Shown here: positions 7,421 through 17,603 of the stretch, piece by piece | How positions within the stretch are numbered: position 1 is the stretch's first letter | How the letters are laid out: each line of letters starts with the position of its first letter | Source: an uncultured Clostridiaceae bacterium | GTDB taxonomy: Bacteria; Bacillota; Clostridia; TANB77; CAG-508 | Direction: 5' to 3' | NCBI GenBank assembly: GCA_947647275.1 | Contig: CANSJQ010000009.1 | Span: 1 to 51,165 of the forward strand | Length of the DNA stretch: 51,165 bases | Notes under the pieces: generated by a model | What the model saw: only the letters and a program-made list of their open reading frames with translations | Database searches by the model: none | What the model was told of the DNA's origin: nothing | Made by a program: the position numbers and the translations under genes

Positions 7421-10400
7421 TTATTTGAACAACTCCATAATTTCTTCCTTAGAAAGTTTATTTATAAATGTTTCGTTTGTTGATAACATGTTGTCTATTA
7501 GTTTTGCTTTTCTCTCTTGTAGTTCGTATATTTTTTCTTCTATTGAATTTTTTGTTATTAGTTTATACACTTGTACATTTCTCTTTTGGCCTATTCTGTA
7601 AGTTCTATCTGTTGCTTGGTTTTCGGCTGATAAGTTCCACCATGGGTCGTAGTGAATTACCATATCTGCTCCTATTAAGTTTAAACCTGTTCCTCCTGCT
7701 TTTAGTGATATTAGGAATACTTTTATTTCGTCATTTTCGTTAAATTCATCTACTAGTTTTATTCTTTCTCCTACTTTTGTTTGACCTGTTAATTTTGAAT
7801 ATCTTATTTTGCTTTCTTTTAGTTTTTCTTCTATTATTGGGAACATTGCTGTATATGTTGAAAATAGTAATATTTTGTGTCCTGCATCTACTGCATCTTT
7901 TATTACTTCTATACATTGGTTTAATTTGCTACTTTCCCCTTTATAATCATTTAAAAATATGCTTGGATGGCAACAAATTTGCCTTAACCTCATAAGTAGT
8001 GCTAAAATTTTAATTTGACTTTTTTGGAATCCGTTTGCATTTATTTCTTCCATTGCTTCTAATTTCGCATTTTGTAAGTATGATAAATATAGTTTTTGTT
8101 GTTCATCTTGCATTTCATTGTTTAGAACTGTTATTGTTTTATCTGGAAGTTCTGTTAATACGTCTTCTTTTATTCTTCTTAATATAAATGGCTCTATAAG
8201 CATTTTTAGTTTTTTCATTGCTTTTTTGTCTTCATCTTTTACTATTGGAACTTCATATAATTCTTTAAATTTTCTATATGTGAATAAATAGCCTGGCATT
8301 ATAAAGTCAAATATAGACCATAACTCTGATAGTGAATTTTCTATTGGTGTTCCTGTAAGTGCATATCTTGTATTTGCATTTATTTCTTTGACTACTTTTG
8401 CATTTTGTGTATTATTATTTTTAATATATTGAGCTTCATCTGCAATTATAAATTTGAATTCATATCCGAAGCTCTTTATATATATCTATATCTCTTTTTA
8501 GTAAATCATATGATGTTATTGCTATATTATATTTTGGTATACTTTTTATTTGTTTTTTTCTTTCATTACTATTACCACGAATTACAATTGTTGTTAATTC
8601 TGGAGTGAATTTTTTTGTTTCGTTTTCCCAATTAAGTGTTAGCGAACTTGGGCATACTACAATTGTAGGTTTTGGGCTTTTTTCATTTTGAACATAGTTT
8701 AAAACAACTGATAAAAGTTGAATAGTTTTTCCAAGTCCCATATCATCTGCTAAAATTCCTCCAAAGTTATAGTTATCTATTACTTTTAACCATTCATAAC
8801 CTACTTTTTGATAATTTCTAAGTTCTGCATTTAAGTTTTGTGGTAATACTATTTCTTCATTAAAGTTTTTATCTTCTATTTTATTAATTAGACTTTTATA
8901 TTCTTCGTTTTTGCTAATTTTTGTTTTTTTAATGCTTTCTAATATTCTATCTAAATATAAACTTCTGTATATTGGAAGTTTTAGTTCTCCTTTTTCTAAT
9001 TCTTCATAAGTAATACCCATTCCTTTTGATAAGCTATCTATAAATTCTATTGTTTCATTTTCTTCTAAAGTTATGAAACTTCCATCTTTTAGCCTATGAT
9101 ATTTTTTCTTTAAATGATATTTTTGCATAATTTCTTTAAGTTCTGATGGGTCGAAGTCTAAATCACCTAAGTCTATATTTAGTAAATTATTTTCTATTTT
9201 TACTCCTATATTTGTCATTTTTGGTTGTTTTATTTCTTTTTGTTTAAAATTGTCTGTTGCTAATACTTCAAATTTTTTCATATAATTTTCTATATCTATT
9301 GATAAAAAATTATATATTGTATAGTCCGAAACTAAAATTAGTCTTGCTTTTTCTAATTCTAGCAAAAAACCTGTTTTTTTGAATATTTCTAATACTTCAT
9401 CTTCTTTGGCTAAGTCTCTTGCTAATTCTATTTCTGGCTCTAATAATGGGTTAAATTCTTCTTCTCCATATACAAATCTTAAATCAGCTGTAATATAGTT
9501 TCTATCATCATAGTCTAAATATAGTTTAACATATAAATCTTTTGGAACATATTTTTCAATTTCTTCTTGGCTTAAGTTGTTTGTTTCTATTCTGTCTTTT
9601 ACCTTTGGAAATACTATTGAAAATAGATGTGATAATTCTTTTTTTGGAAATACTATGCTGTTTGTAAAGTTATTTCTAAATACTTGCAATAATTTTAATG
9701 TTGTATCTTTAAAATTTTGATTACATTTATATAGTACGTTTTCCATTAAAAAGTATATATTTTCTTTTCCTTCAATTACTTCATATTCGTATATATCTAT
9801 ATTTGGAATAATTCTATATTCATTTTCGTTTTCTTTTTCTATATTAAATTTTATATCTGGTGTTTTATTTGAAAATAGTATTTTATTTTCTACTCCTTCT
9901 TTTTGAAAGGTAACTTGCTTTCCTTCCAATACATTAAATAGTTCGTCCATTCCACTATTTGAAATAGTTATATAATTATCTTCAATTCCACTTCCATAGT
10001 ATGTATATGAGTTTGTAGCTTCATTTGTGTATTTTATAATTTCTGCATATTTTAAAACAAAATTTAGAAGTGGCAAAGAATCTTTTCTAAAGTAGTCTTC
10101 TTCATGCGTAAATTCTAACTTTGTTCCATAGCTGTAGTATTCTTTATTTCTCATTCTATCATAAAATTCTGGAAACTTTCTTAATTTGTATAATTGTTTA
10201 TCTCCTATTTTTATTTCTAGCTTTAATGTTTTTAAATATGTATTATATATTAATTTTGGCTCTAATTTTACTGTGTGTGGAAGCATTTTTTGTTGTAAAT
10301 TATTATTTTCTTCTTCGTGCATTGGGTAAAATGTATGAATTAATTGCTTGAAATTACGATATTTTTCTTGTTGTTTTTTGTATTTTTTAAGTATACCTTC

Positions 10401-10748
10401 ATTATTTTGTGTATCTTCTGCTCTATCTGAAAATATTTTGATATAATTGTCGTTTTGGCTAAATTCAATTGCTGTTGCTAAAATATGCTTGCAAGTTCCA
10501 TAATGTTCATAATAGTCTGGGCAATCACAACTTACATCTTCTATTTCTTTGTTTTCTACTTTTATATGAACATCATAAATATCTCCGTTTCCTTTTACTT
10601 CTGAACGGATTTCAAAATTGTTTATATCATCATAAATTGCTTTTGTTATATTTACCTTTTTTTGCCTAACATAGTTTTGGGCTTTTTCTTTTCTAGTTTC
10701 TCCTGCTTCTGAGCATAATTCTTTTATTATTTCTGGGTTTATTATCAT
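7421..10748 (-). CDS. SNF2-family helicase with SWIM zinc finger, interrupted at a CGG codon
   Basis: SNF2 ATPases use ATP to move along double-stranded DNA and remodel or clear proteins. The N-terminal region carries a SWIM zinc finger (CDCPDYYEHYGTCKHI). The ATPase motif I is ADDMGLGKTIQ near residue 660. The frame stops just after KRDIDIYKEL because of an in-frame CGG at 8466-8468. Skipping one base there (CTT C GGA) reads on through GYEFKFIIADEAQYIKN (motif II DEAQ), LTGTPIENS, and the helicase C domain with GGTGLNL and DRTYRIGQKR. That gives one 1108-residue protein, the normal size for the family. No other defect occurs in 3.3 kb. See the CGG finding. Confidence 0.85.
8466..8468 (-). 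other. CGG frameshift site in the SNF2 gene
   Basis: Coding-strand reading AAA GAG CTT C GGA TAT GAA: the in-frame CGG leads to a TGA two codons later, while omitting the C restores Gly-Tyr-Glu and the full helicase. 760 codons precede and 349 follow including the stop. Confidence 0.85.
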
Positions 10749-10848
10749 TTCAAATTCCCTTCTATTGTAATTTTTCTAGTGTTATATTATATAATATTTT
10801 TTGTTAATTTACAAGGCATTAAATGAAATAAATGAAGCTATTTTTATG

Positions 10849-10947
10849 TTGTAGGGGCGTAGCCTTGTGTCCGCCCATGTTATAAACTCTTTATTATTTA
10901 GTAATTACGTTGAAGAAGGGCAGACACAAAGTCTCCCCCCCCTACAA
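10849..10947. repeat. MITE-like repeat, family II
   Basis: Ends in the inverted repeats TTGTAGGGG (10849) and CCCCTACAA (10947). Inner arms GTGTCCGCCC and GGGCAGACAC also pair, and CGTTGAAGAAGGGC is shared with the copy at 23379-23486. It fills the gap between topA and the SNF2 gene. Confidence 0.8.
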
Positions 10948-10952
10948 TATTT

Positions 10953-13025
10953 TTATTTCTTCTTTGTTGTTTTTCTTTTCGTGGTTTTCTTCTTAGCCAC
11001 TTTAGCTTTCTTTTCTTCTACTTCTACCGCTTCTTTCGGCTCCCATTTTTCACCTATTTGTGGTTTATTCCATGAAATGTAGTTACAGCTTGCTGGGTTA
11101 TTTTCGCATATGTAATAGTTTCTTTTTCTTTTTGTTTTTCTTACTTGTACTACTCCACCACATACTGGGCATGGTACATCTATTGTTTCTATTATTGGTT
11201 TTGCGTTTTTACATTCTGGGTAGCCTGGGCATGCTAGGAATTTTCCATATCTTCCATATTTATATACCATCATTCTTCCGCATTTTTCACACTGTACGTC
11301 ACTTACTTCTTCTTCTAATTTTACGTGTTCTAGTTCTTTTTCTACTTTTTCTAGTGTTACTTTAAATGGTGTATAAAATTCTTTTATTGTTTTTTTCCAT
11401 GCTTGCTTTCCGTCTGCTATTTCGTCAAATTCTTCTTCTATTTTGGCTGTAAATTCTACGTTTACTATATCTCCAAAGTTTTCTATTAATAGTTTGTTTA
11501 CTACTCTTCCTAGCTCTGTTGGTTTTAACTGTTTTTGCTCTTTTTCTATATATCTTCTTTCCAATATTGTTGTTATTGTTGGTGAATAGGTACTTGGTCT
11601 TCCTATTTTCTTTTCTTCTAGTGCTTTTACTAAGCTTGCTTCTGTGTACCTTGGTGGTGGCTCTGTGAAGCTTTGTTTTGGCTCTATTTTCTTTTCTTTT
11701 AGAGTTTCGCCTACTTCTAGTTCTGGTATAGTTACATCCTTTTCGTCCTTTTTACTATCTTCAGATTCTACATATAATGTCATGAAACCTTTGAATTTTA
11801 GTGTTTGACCATTTGCTTTAAAGTCATAGCTATTTACTTTTATATTTACTGCTACTGTATCATATATTGCAGCTGACATTTGGCTTGCTATGAATCTATT
11901 ATAAATTAATTTATATAATTTATATTGGTCTGTTGTTAGTGAAGCTTTTAGTTTTTCTGGTTCTAGCTCTACATATGTTGGGCGTATACCTTCGTGGGCA
12001 TCTTGTGCATCTTTATTTGTTTTGTAGTATCTATTTTCATAGTAATCTTCACCATATTCACCTACTATATGTTTTTTAGCTGCATTTCTTGCTTCTTCTG
12101 AAATTCTTGTAGAGTCTGTTCTCATGTATGTAATTAGACCTACTACGCCTTTTTCTGGTACTTTTACACCTTCATATAGTCCTTGTGCTACACTCATTGT
12201 TTTCTTTAATGTAAAACCTAATTTTCTTGAAGCCTCTTGTTGCATTGTACTTGTTGTAAATGGTGGTGCAGGTGTTCTTTTTCTTTGACTTTTCTTTATA
12301 TCGTTTACTATGTATTTTCCGTCTTTTATGTCTGATAATATTTTTTCTACTACTTCTTTTGAATGAATTTCTTGTTTCTTACCATCTTTACCATGAAAAT
12401 GTGCTTCAAAAGTCTTTTTTGTTTTTTCTTCTAATAATGTAGCATATATATTCCAGTACTCTTCTGGTATAAATTTCTCTATTTCTTCTTCTCTATCTAC
12501 TATTAGTTTTACTGCTACTGATTGTACTCTTCCTGCTGATAAACCTCTTTTTACTTTTTTCCATAGTAGTGGGCTTATTTTATAACCAACTATTCTATCT
12601 AAAACTCTACGTGCTTGTTGTGCATCTGTTAAGTTCATATCTATTTTACGTGGTCTTTTTATACTTTCTTGTACTGTTTCTTTTGTTATTTCATTAAATG
12701 TTACTCTACATATACTATCTTCTGGTATATTTAATATATGTGCTAAGTGCCATGCTATTGCTTCTCCTTCACGGTCAGGGTCAGTTGCAAGGTACACTTT
12801 TTTTGCTTGACTTGCATCTTTTTTTAAAGATTTTATCAAATCTCCTTTTCCTCTAATATTTATATATTCTGGTTCAAAATTATTTTCTAAGTCTACACCT
12901 AGTTTTGATTTTGGTAAATCACGTATATGTCCCATTGAAGCAACTACTTTTGTACTTCCGCCTAGAAACTTCTTTATTGTATTGGCTTTTGCTGGTGATT
13001 CCACTATAATTAATTTATCTGCCAT
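10953..13025 (-). CDS. topA: DNA topoisomerase I (type IA)
   Basis: TopA relaxes negative supercoils by passing one strand through a transient single-strand break. The 690-residue protein opens with the TOPRIM domain (LIIVESPAKANTIKKFLG, then TDPDREGEAIAWHL). The active-site tyrosine lies in ITYMRTDSTRIS. Two C-terminal four-cysteine zinc modules are visible (CEKCGRMM...CPGYPEC and CPVCGGVV...CENNPASC). A lysine-rich tail ends in TTKRKTTKKK. Length fits Firmicutes TopA. A promoter lies at 13065-13093; the downstream neighbours are the SNF2 gene and trmFO. Confidence 0.97.
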   Translation of the reverse strand: MADKLIIVESPAKANTIKKFLGGSTKVVASMGHIRDLPKSKLGVDLENNFEPEYINIRGKGDLIKSLKKDASQAKKVYLATDPDREGEAIAWHLAHILNIPEDSICRVTFNEITKETVQESIKRPRKIDMNLTDAQQARRVLDRIVGYKISPLLWKKVKRGLSAGRVQSVAVKLIVDREEEIEKFIPEEYWNIYATLLEEKTKKTFEAHFHGKDGKKQEIHSKEVVEKILSDIKDGKYIVNDIKKSQRKRTPAPPFTTSTMQQEASRKLGFTLKKTMSVAQGLYEGVKVPEKGVVGLITYMRTDSTRISEEARNAAKKHIVGEYGEDYYENRYYKTNKDAQDAHEGIRPTYVELEPEKLKASLTTDQYKLYKLIYNRFIASQMSAAIYDTVAVNIKVNSYDFKANGQTLKFKGFMTLYVESEDSKKDEKDVTIPELEVGETLKEKKIEPKQSFTEPPPRYTEASLVKALEEKKIGRPSTYSPTITTILERRYIEKEQKQLKPTELGRVVNKLLIENFGDIVNVEFTAKIEEEFDEIADGKQAWKKTIKEFYTPFKVTLEKVEKELEHVKLEEEVSDVQCEKCGRMMVYKYGRYGKFLACPGYPECKNAKPIIETIDVPCPVCGGVVQVRKTKRKRNYYICENNPASCNYISWNKPQIGEKWEPKEAVEVEEKKAKVAKKKTTKRKTTKKK

Positions 13026-13064
13026 TTACATTTTCTCCTTTATAATTATTTATTCTATTTACGT

Positions 13065-13093
13065 ATTTTAAAATATATTCTATCTTTTTGCAA
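13065..13093 (-). promoter_or_regulatory. Promoter of topA
   Basis: TTGCAA (13093-13088), 17-bp spacer, TAAAAT (13070-13065), about 40 bp before the topA start. Confidence 0.65.
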
Positions 13094-13142
13094 TAGTTTT
13101 GGTAATTTTTGTATTATTCATATTAACAATATTTTTAATCTA

Positions 13143-13171
13143 TTTACACAAATGCCTCTTTATGTTATATT
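13143..13171 (+). promoter_or_regulatory. Promoter of the HAD phosphatase gene at 13202
   Basis: TTTACA (13143-13148), 17-bp spacer, TATATT (13166-13171), divergent from the topA promoter. Confidence 0.6.
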
Positions 13172-13201
13172 TTAGAACATAATGAATTTAAGGAGATAAA
13201 T

Positions 13202-13921
13202 ATGAGAAAATTCTTAGTTAGTGATTATGATGGTACTTTTCATACTGATGATGAAAGCATTAAAAATAATATAGAAAAGGTAAAAACATTTAGAAATAAT
13301 GGTAATATATTTGCTATTGCTACTGGAAGATCTTTTTATGACTTTACTAAACTACTGGATAAATTTGATATTGAGTATGACTATTTAATTATAAATCATG
13401 GAGCTACTTTATTAGATAAAAATCATAATATTATAAGTAATTATTCTATTAGCAATATAGCTAAAGAAAATATTAGAAATAAATTTGGTTTAGTAGATGA
13501 TAATCATATTTTTGTATGTAAATGTTTAGAAAGTAGAACAAGTATATTTCAAAATGACATAACAAAAATACATATTAAATGTAATAGTAAAGAAGAACAA
13601 ATATCCTTTAATGATACTTTAAACAGTAATTATGGAAACTTTATAAAAAGTTACTTAATTACAGGGCTAAATAATTCTATTGAAATAATATCTTGTAATA
13701 CTAATAAATCAACAGCTATACAAGAAATTGCTAAAATAGAAGATATTGGTAAAGAAAATATTTATACTGTTGGAGATAGCTTTAATGATTTGGAAATGCT
13801 AAACTCTTTTAATGGCTTTTGTATGGAAAGTGGAGAAGAACTAGTTAAGTCTAATATTATTAATAAATGTAAATCAGTTGTAGAAATAATAGATAAAATA
13901 ATTGGAGGAAATAATGAGTAA
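13202..13921 (+). CDS. HAD-superfamily (Cof-type, IIB) phosphatase
   Basis: Cytosolic HAD phosphatases of this type act on sugar phosphates, FMN or similar small substrates. Motif I is SDYDGTFHT with the two catalytic aspartates. Motif II is ATGRSF, the motif III region is a lysine in NTNKSTAIQEIAK, and motif IV is VGDSFNDLEML. The 239-residue length is slightly short for the subfamily. It starts at an ATG with GGAGATAAAT in front and has its own promoter. The actual substrate cannot be told from sequence. A second paralogue lies at 43655. Confidence 0.85.
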   Translation: MRKFLVSDYDGTFHTDDESIKNNIEKVKTFRNNGNIFAIATGRSFYDFTKLLDKFDIEYDYLIINHGATLLDKNHNIISNYSISNIAKENIRNKFGLVDDNHIFVCKCLESRTSIFQNDITKIHIKCNSKEEQISFNDTLNSNYGNFIKSYLITGLNNSIEIISCNTNKSTAIQEIAKIEDIGKENIYTVGDSFNDLEMLNSFNGFCMESGEELVKSNIINKCKSVVEIIDKIIGGNNE

Positions 13922-13973
13922 TTATAATGTTTTATTTAGTCTTAGAATATTAAAGTCTAGTAAATACAACTAA
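13914..13973 (+). pseudogene. 19-codon frame overlapping the HAD gene end, probable gene remnant
   Basis: An ATG at 13914 with an excellent GGAGGAAATA site overlaps the HAD stop and encodes MSNYNVLFSLRILKSSKYN before TAA. The translation signal is of real-gene quality but the frame ends abruptly, and the following 50 bp contain no gene. It may be the beginning of a deleted operon partner. Low confidence. Confidence 0.3.
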
Positions 13974-14025
13974 TAGAGCAAACTTACCAAATACTGAGAA
14001 CTTGCAGTGAGGGTATTTTATATGT

Positions 14026-14055
14026 AAAAAGAATTGGAATTAACCAATTCTTTTT
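14026..14055. terminator. Terminator of the 14075-14413 gene
   Basis: AAAAAGAATTGG pairs with CCAATTCTTTTT across AATTAA. A/T runs on both sides allow function in either direction. Confidence 0.8.
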
Positions 14056-14074
14056 GTGCTTTGATATTCTTTTC

Positions 14075-14413
14075 TTAAAATATATACGGCTGTGTAAAAA
14101 CTCTATCTGCCTTTTTTGCTGCCTGTTGTAAAGCTTCCTCTATGCTATGAAGACTAAAGTTAGCAAAATCATATAGTTTGAATTCTTCATCTATCTCAAA
14201 AAGTCTTCTTCTATATGATTCTACTAAAGTTTCTCCAGCAAAAAGAGAGGACAAAATAGTAGGTTCAGAAAATAATGTTTTTGCATTTCTTACTGTTTCT
14301 CTTATTTCTTCTCCTTTTTCGTTTTTTGTAACTGATATTTCAGAAACCGTTACTTCATATTGCCGATGTCCAAGATATTTAGCTGTTACTTTTTGTTCGT
14401 AATGCTTGTTCAT
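14075..14413 (-). CDS. Orphan 112-residue protein of unknown function
   Basis: ATG at 14413 is preceded by AAAGGAGA; the frame's earlier TTG is the ribosome-binding site itself. The protein is soluble and mixed in composition, starting MNKHYEQKVTAKYLGHRQYE, with beta-rich early and helical late parts. I recognise no family. It stands alone between a perfect promoter (14446-14474) and a terminator. It contains an in-frame CGG at codon 17 (CAT CGG CAA), one of only four outside the frameshift sites in this window; a +1 shift there would hit a stop within a few codons. Codon use suggests relatively recent acquisition. Confidence 0.65.
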   Translation of the reverse strand: MNKHYEQKVTAKYLGHRQYEVTVSEISVTKNEKGEEIRETVRNAKTLFSEPTILSSLFAGETLVESYRRRLFEIDEEFKLYDFANFSLHSIEEALQQAAKKADRVFTQPYIF

Positions 14414-14445
14414 TAGAATATCTCCTTTCAATATGTTATACTACT

Positions 14446-14474
14446 ATTATATATGTTTTTATGTTAATTGTCAA
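14446..14474 (-). promoter_or_regulatory. Perfect sigma-A promoter for the 14075-14413 gene
   Basis: TTGACA (14474-14469), 17-bp spacer, TATAAT (14451-14446). The -35 box lies inside the 3' end of the next gene upstream. Confidence 0.85.
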
Positions 14475-14748
14475 TTTTTATTTTAGCTTTTTTAGTTATA
14501 ATTTCTCTATCTAACATATTTATTTGCTCTTTATATAAACTTATTAATTTTCGTATTTCGCTTATTTGCATGTCGTCTTCTGTTATTTTGCCTTCGTCAT
14601 ACATTTTTTGAGTATTATATATTGCTGTGTTTTCTATTAGTTCTTGTTTAAAGTTTGTTTGTTTAACTTCGGTTTTTAGTATGCCTTCTTCTAGCAAGCT
14701 TTGTTTTTTGAATAATTTTTTTAATATATTTTTTATTTTTTCAAACAT
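14464..14748 (-). CDS. Small coiled-coil protein in operon with the PHP gene
   Basis: A 94-residue lysine-rich helical protein, MFEKIKNILKKLFKKQSLLE at its start, then ISEIRKLISLYKEQINMLDR. The start lies 12 bases after the PHP phosphoesterase stop, so the pair is probably one operon. The amphipathic N-terminus could bind membranes or protein. No family recognised. Confidence 0.6.
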   Translation of the reverse strand: MFEKIKNILKKLFKKQSLLEEGILKTEVKQTNFKQELIENTAIYNTQKMYDEGKITEDDMQISEIRKLISLYKEQINMLDREIITKKAKIKIDN

Positions 14749-14760
14749 AATTAAAGCCCC

Positions 14761-15912
14761 CTATCTAGAAATTTCTTGTTTTTCATTTAGTTGTTTGTCA
14801 AGTTCTTTATTTTCTTTAACTTTTTTGCTTCTAAGTTCTTTTAATTTTCTTAATTCTTTTATAGCTTCTTCAATTTCTATTGATTCATTTAAAAAGTCTT
14901 TTCCACTTTCACAAGTCTCTTTAATCCATCTTGTTTCTGGTATATCTGGAACTGCTACTCTTCCTGTTTGGTATTGTATTCCTTCTTTTTCTGCGTGATG
15001 GTCATCACTTCCACCTGAAGCTTTAATTCCATGTTCCTTTACTTTTCCTAGTAAAAATTCTCTAAGCTCATCTGTATGGTCTGGATAGTATACTTCTAAG
15101 CCATCTAGCCCTTGTGCTATCATGTCATCAATATATTCTTCTACTGGCATTTTGTCTTTATATCTTCCTGCATGTGCTAAAAATGCTTGTCCACCTGCTC
15201 TATGAATTGCATCTATTGTGTCTTTTAATGTTGGCCTTGTATTTGACATATCTACAAATAAAGGAGATTTTTTATTATATAAGTGTTTATTTATAAATAA
15301 TTTCATTGTGTCTGCTTCTTTTTCTTCTCCGTTTTCATCTGTATATTTTAGTAATTTTTTATTTTCTTCATGTTTTATTAATTCATTATAGAATGGACCA
15401 ACTACTCCACCTTTTCCTTCTGTCTTTATTTTTTCATATGCTTCATCTAAAACTGATTTATCAAATTTTAAACCTTTTTCATCTATTATTTTATTGAATC
15501 CTTTATATAAAGCTTCATATGGCTTTTCTTTAACAGTAGTTCTTAAATTTGCTATTTCTTGCTCCATTTTTTCAATATCAAAGTTATATCCTAGAACTTC
15601 TACAATAACACCATTATATGAAGTTATTAATTCTGTACCTTTTAATACTTTCATATTTTCTAGCATTTCTAATATTCTTGAAGTATCATAAGATTTATCT
15701 TCTCTTATAGTGCCCATAACTGAATATATGTCTTTTTCTAAATTTCTAAACCCTCGTACACTATCATGGTCTGTTATTGCTATTGTATTAATTCCTTTAT
15801 TATATGCTCTGAGCATAGTTCTAAATGTTGTTTGTCTTCCATCTGAGCCTCTTGTATGATTGTGTGCATCTGTATTTAGTTCTATTGGCATTATCTCGAA
15901 TTTTTCTTCCAT
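14761..15912 (-). CDS. PHP-domain metallophosphoesterase
   Basis: PHP enzymes hydrolyse phosphoesters with a cluster of divalent metals; relatives act on histidinol phosphate, nucleotides and RNA. Motifs are HNHTRGSDGRQT, ITDHDSVRG, FLAHAGRYKDK and GSDDHH, which supply the metal-binding histidines and aspartates. The ATG at 15912 is used because AGGAGAA precedes it; upstream codons lack a site. The product is about 383 residues with a charged coiled tail from residue 340. The substrate is unknown. Confidence 0.85.
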   Translation of the reverse strand: MEEKFEIMPIELNTDAHNHTRGSDGRQTTFRTMLRAYNKGINTIAITDHDSVRGFRNLEKDIYSVMGTIREDKSYDTSRILEMLENMKVLKGTELITSYNGVIVEVLGYNFDIEKMEQEIANLRTTVKEKPYEALYKGFNKIIDEKGLKFDKSVLDEAYEKIKTEGKGGVVGPFYNELIKHEENKKLLKYTDENGEEKEADTMKLFINKHLYNKKSPLFVDMSNTRPTLKDTIDAIHRAGGQAFLAHAGRYKDKMPVEEYIDDMIAQGLDGLEVYYPDHTDELREFLLGKVKEHGIKASGGSDDHHAEKEGIQYQTGRVAVPDIPETRWIKETCESGKDFLNESIEIEEAIKELRKLKELRSKKVKENKELDKQLNEKQEISR

Positions 15913-15943
15913 AGTATTTTCTCCTATTTCATTTGTTATTTTA

Positions 15944-15972
15944 ATATTATATAATGTAAACTTGTTTGTCAA
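15944..15972 (-). promoter_or_regulatory. Promoter of the PHP operon
   Basis: TTGACA (15972-15967), 17-bp spacer, TAATAT (15949-15944), with a TATAAT overlapping at shorter spacing. Confidence 0.6.
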
Positions 15973-15986
15973 TATAATTATATACT

Positions 15987-16026
15987 AAAAATGGAAACAA
16001 TTATTTTGTAACTGTTTCCATTTTTT
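15987..16026 (-). terminator. Terminator of proS
   Basis: AAAAATGGAAACAGTT pairs with AATTGTTTCCATTTTT on the minus strand immediately after the proS stop. Confidence 0.85.
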
Positions 16027-16032
16027 CATTTT

Positions 16033-17457
16033 TTAATATTGTATTCCCCAAACTACTAAATGTTTAGCTTCTTTTCCACATACTATACATTTATCGTGGA
16101 TTGGTTTTTCATTTTCTAATATACATCTTGATTTTGTTCCTTTTATTTCTTTCATTTTAAGTTCGCATTCTTCGTCTCCACACCACATCGCTTTTACAAA
16201 ACCTGGCTTTTCGTTCATTATTTTTTCTACTTCTTCTAAAGATGTACATTCATATGTTAATTCGTTTCTTCTTTCTAATGCTTTATTATATAGATTATTT
16301 TGTATATCTTCTAAAAGTTTTTCTACATATTTTGCGAAGTCTACATCTGCTGTTTCTACTAGCTTTTCTCTTGTGTCTCTACGTGCAAATGTTATTTTGT
16401 TTTCTTTTAAGTCTCTTTCTCCTATTTCTATTCTTACTGGAATTCCATTTACTTCACTTTCTGCGAATCTGAAACCTGGTGATTTTTCTGAGTCATCTAT
16501 ATATACACTTATTCCTGCATTTTTTAGTTCATTATATGCTTTTTGGCTTAAGTTTTTAACTTCTTCTGCTCCTCCAATTGGTACTATTACTACTTGTCTT
16601 GGTGCTATTTTAGGTGGAAGTACTAAACCTGCTTCATCACTATGTACCATTATTAGCCCACCTATCATTCTAGTTGAAACTCCCCATGATGTTTGATATA
16701 CATATTCTTGCTCATTTTCTCTATTTGAGAAAGATATATCATATGCTTTAGAGAATTTTTGTCCAAAGTAGTGTGATGTTCCTGATTGAAGTGATACTCC
16801 ATTATACATTAGGGCTTCTACTGTTAATGTGTATTCAGCTCCTGCAAATTTTTCTTTTTCTGTTTTTCTTCCTGTTATAACTGGTATTGCTAAATATTCT
16901 TCAAAGAATTTTTTATATATTTCTAGCATTTGTCTTGTTTCTTCTTCTGCTTCTTTTGCTGTTTCATGTATTGTGTGTCCTTCTTGCCATAAGAATTCTC
17001 TTGAACGTAAGAATGGTCTTGTTTCTTTTTCCCATCTTAGTACACTACACCATTGATTATATTTTAAAGGTAAGTCTCTATATGAGTTTACTACTCCTGC
17101 ATAGTAGTCACTAAATAGAGTTTCAGAAGTTGGTCTTATACACATTCTTTCGTCTAGTTCTTTTTCTCCTCCTTGTGTTACCCATGCTACTTCTGGCGCA
17201 AAACCATTTATTAGTTCTCCTTCTTTTCTCATTAGGTTTTCTGGTATCAACATTGGCATACATACATTTTGATGCCCTGTTTCTTTAAACATTTTATCTA
17301 AAGTTGCTTGCATTTTTTCCCATATTGCATAACCATTTGGTTCTATTACTACACATCCTTTAACATTCGAATATGCTGCTAAACGTGCAGCTTTTACTAC
17401 ATCTGTATACCATTTTGCGAAATCTTCATTTCTTGGTGTTATTGCTTTATTTTTCAT
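16033..17457 (-). CDS. proS: Prolyl-tRNA synthetase, eukaryote/archaeal-type
   Basis: ProRS charges tRNA-Pro with proline. The 474-residue protein lacks the bacterial editing insertion and matches the short class II form found in archaea and many Clostridia. Seen are RPTSETLFSDYYAG (motif 2 region), KYNQWCSVLRWEKETRPFLR, QEGHTIHET, and the anticodon domain VVIVPIGG. A C-terminal domain has four cysteines in two pairs (MWCGDEECELK, CIVCGKEA) and ends in WGIQY, typical of this type. A repeat element separates it from scpB, which lies upstream on the same strand. Confidence 0.96.
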   Translation of the reverse strand: MKNKAITPRNEDFAKWYTDVVKAARLAAYSNVKGCVVIEPNGYAIWEKMQATLDKMFKETGHQNVCMPMLIPENLMRKEGELINGFAPEVAWVTQGGEKELDERMCIRPTSETLFSDYYAGVVNSYRDLPLKYNQWCSVLRWEKETRPFLRSREFLWQEGHTIHETAKEAEEETRQMLEIYKKFFEEYLAIPVITGRKTEKEKFAGAEYTLTVEALMYNGVSLQSGTSHYFGQKFSKAYDISFSNRENEQEYVYQTSWGVSTRMIGGLIMVHSDEAGLVLPPKIAPRQVVIVPIGGAEEVKNLSQKAYNELKNAGISVYIDDSEKSPGFRFAESEVNGIPVRIEIGERDLKENKITFARRDTREKLVETADVDFAKYVEKLLEDIQNNLYNKALERRNELTYECTSLEEVEKIMNEKPGFVKAMWCGDEECELKMKEIKGTKSRCILENEKPIHDKCIVCGKEAKHLVVWGIQY

Positions 17458-17493
17458 TTTTTTCTCCTTTTTATCTTTTTCTTATTGGCTTCC

Positions 17494-17586
17494 GGTTGGG
17501 GACAGTTCCTAATCTATCCAGATTATTTTAGTTCTTTGCTTTTTGTTCTTCTCTATCTTGTTTCCGATTAGGAACCATCCCCAACC
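17494..17586. repeat. Palindromic repeat, family I, scpB-proS gap
   Basis: Left arm GGTTGGGGACAGTTCCTAATC (17494) and right arm GATTAGGAACCATCCCCAACC (17586) are inverted repeats with two mismatches in 21 bases, separated by about 50 bp. It resembles a small non-autonomous element able to form a long hairpin. Confidence 0.8.
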
Positions 17587-17603
17587 TACCATTCTGCTAT
17601 TTA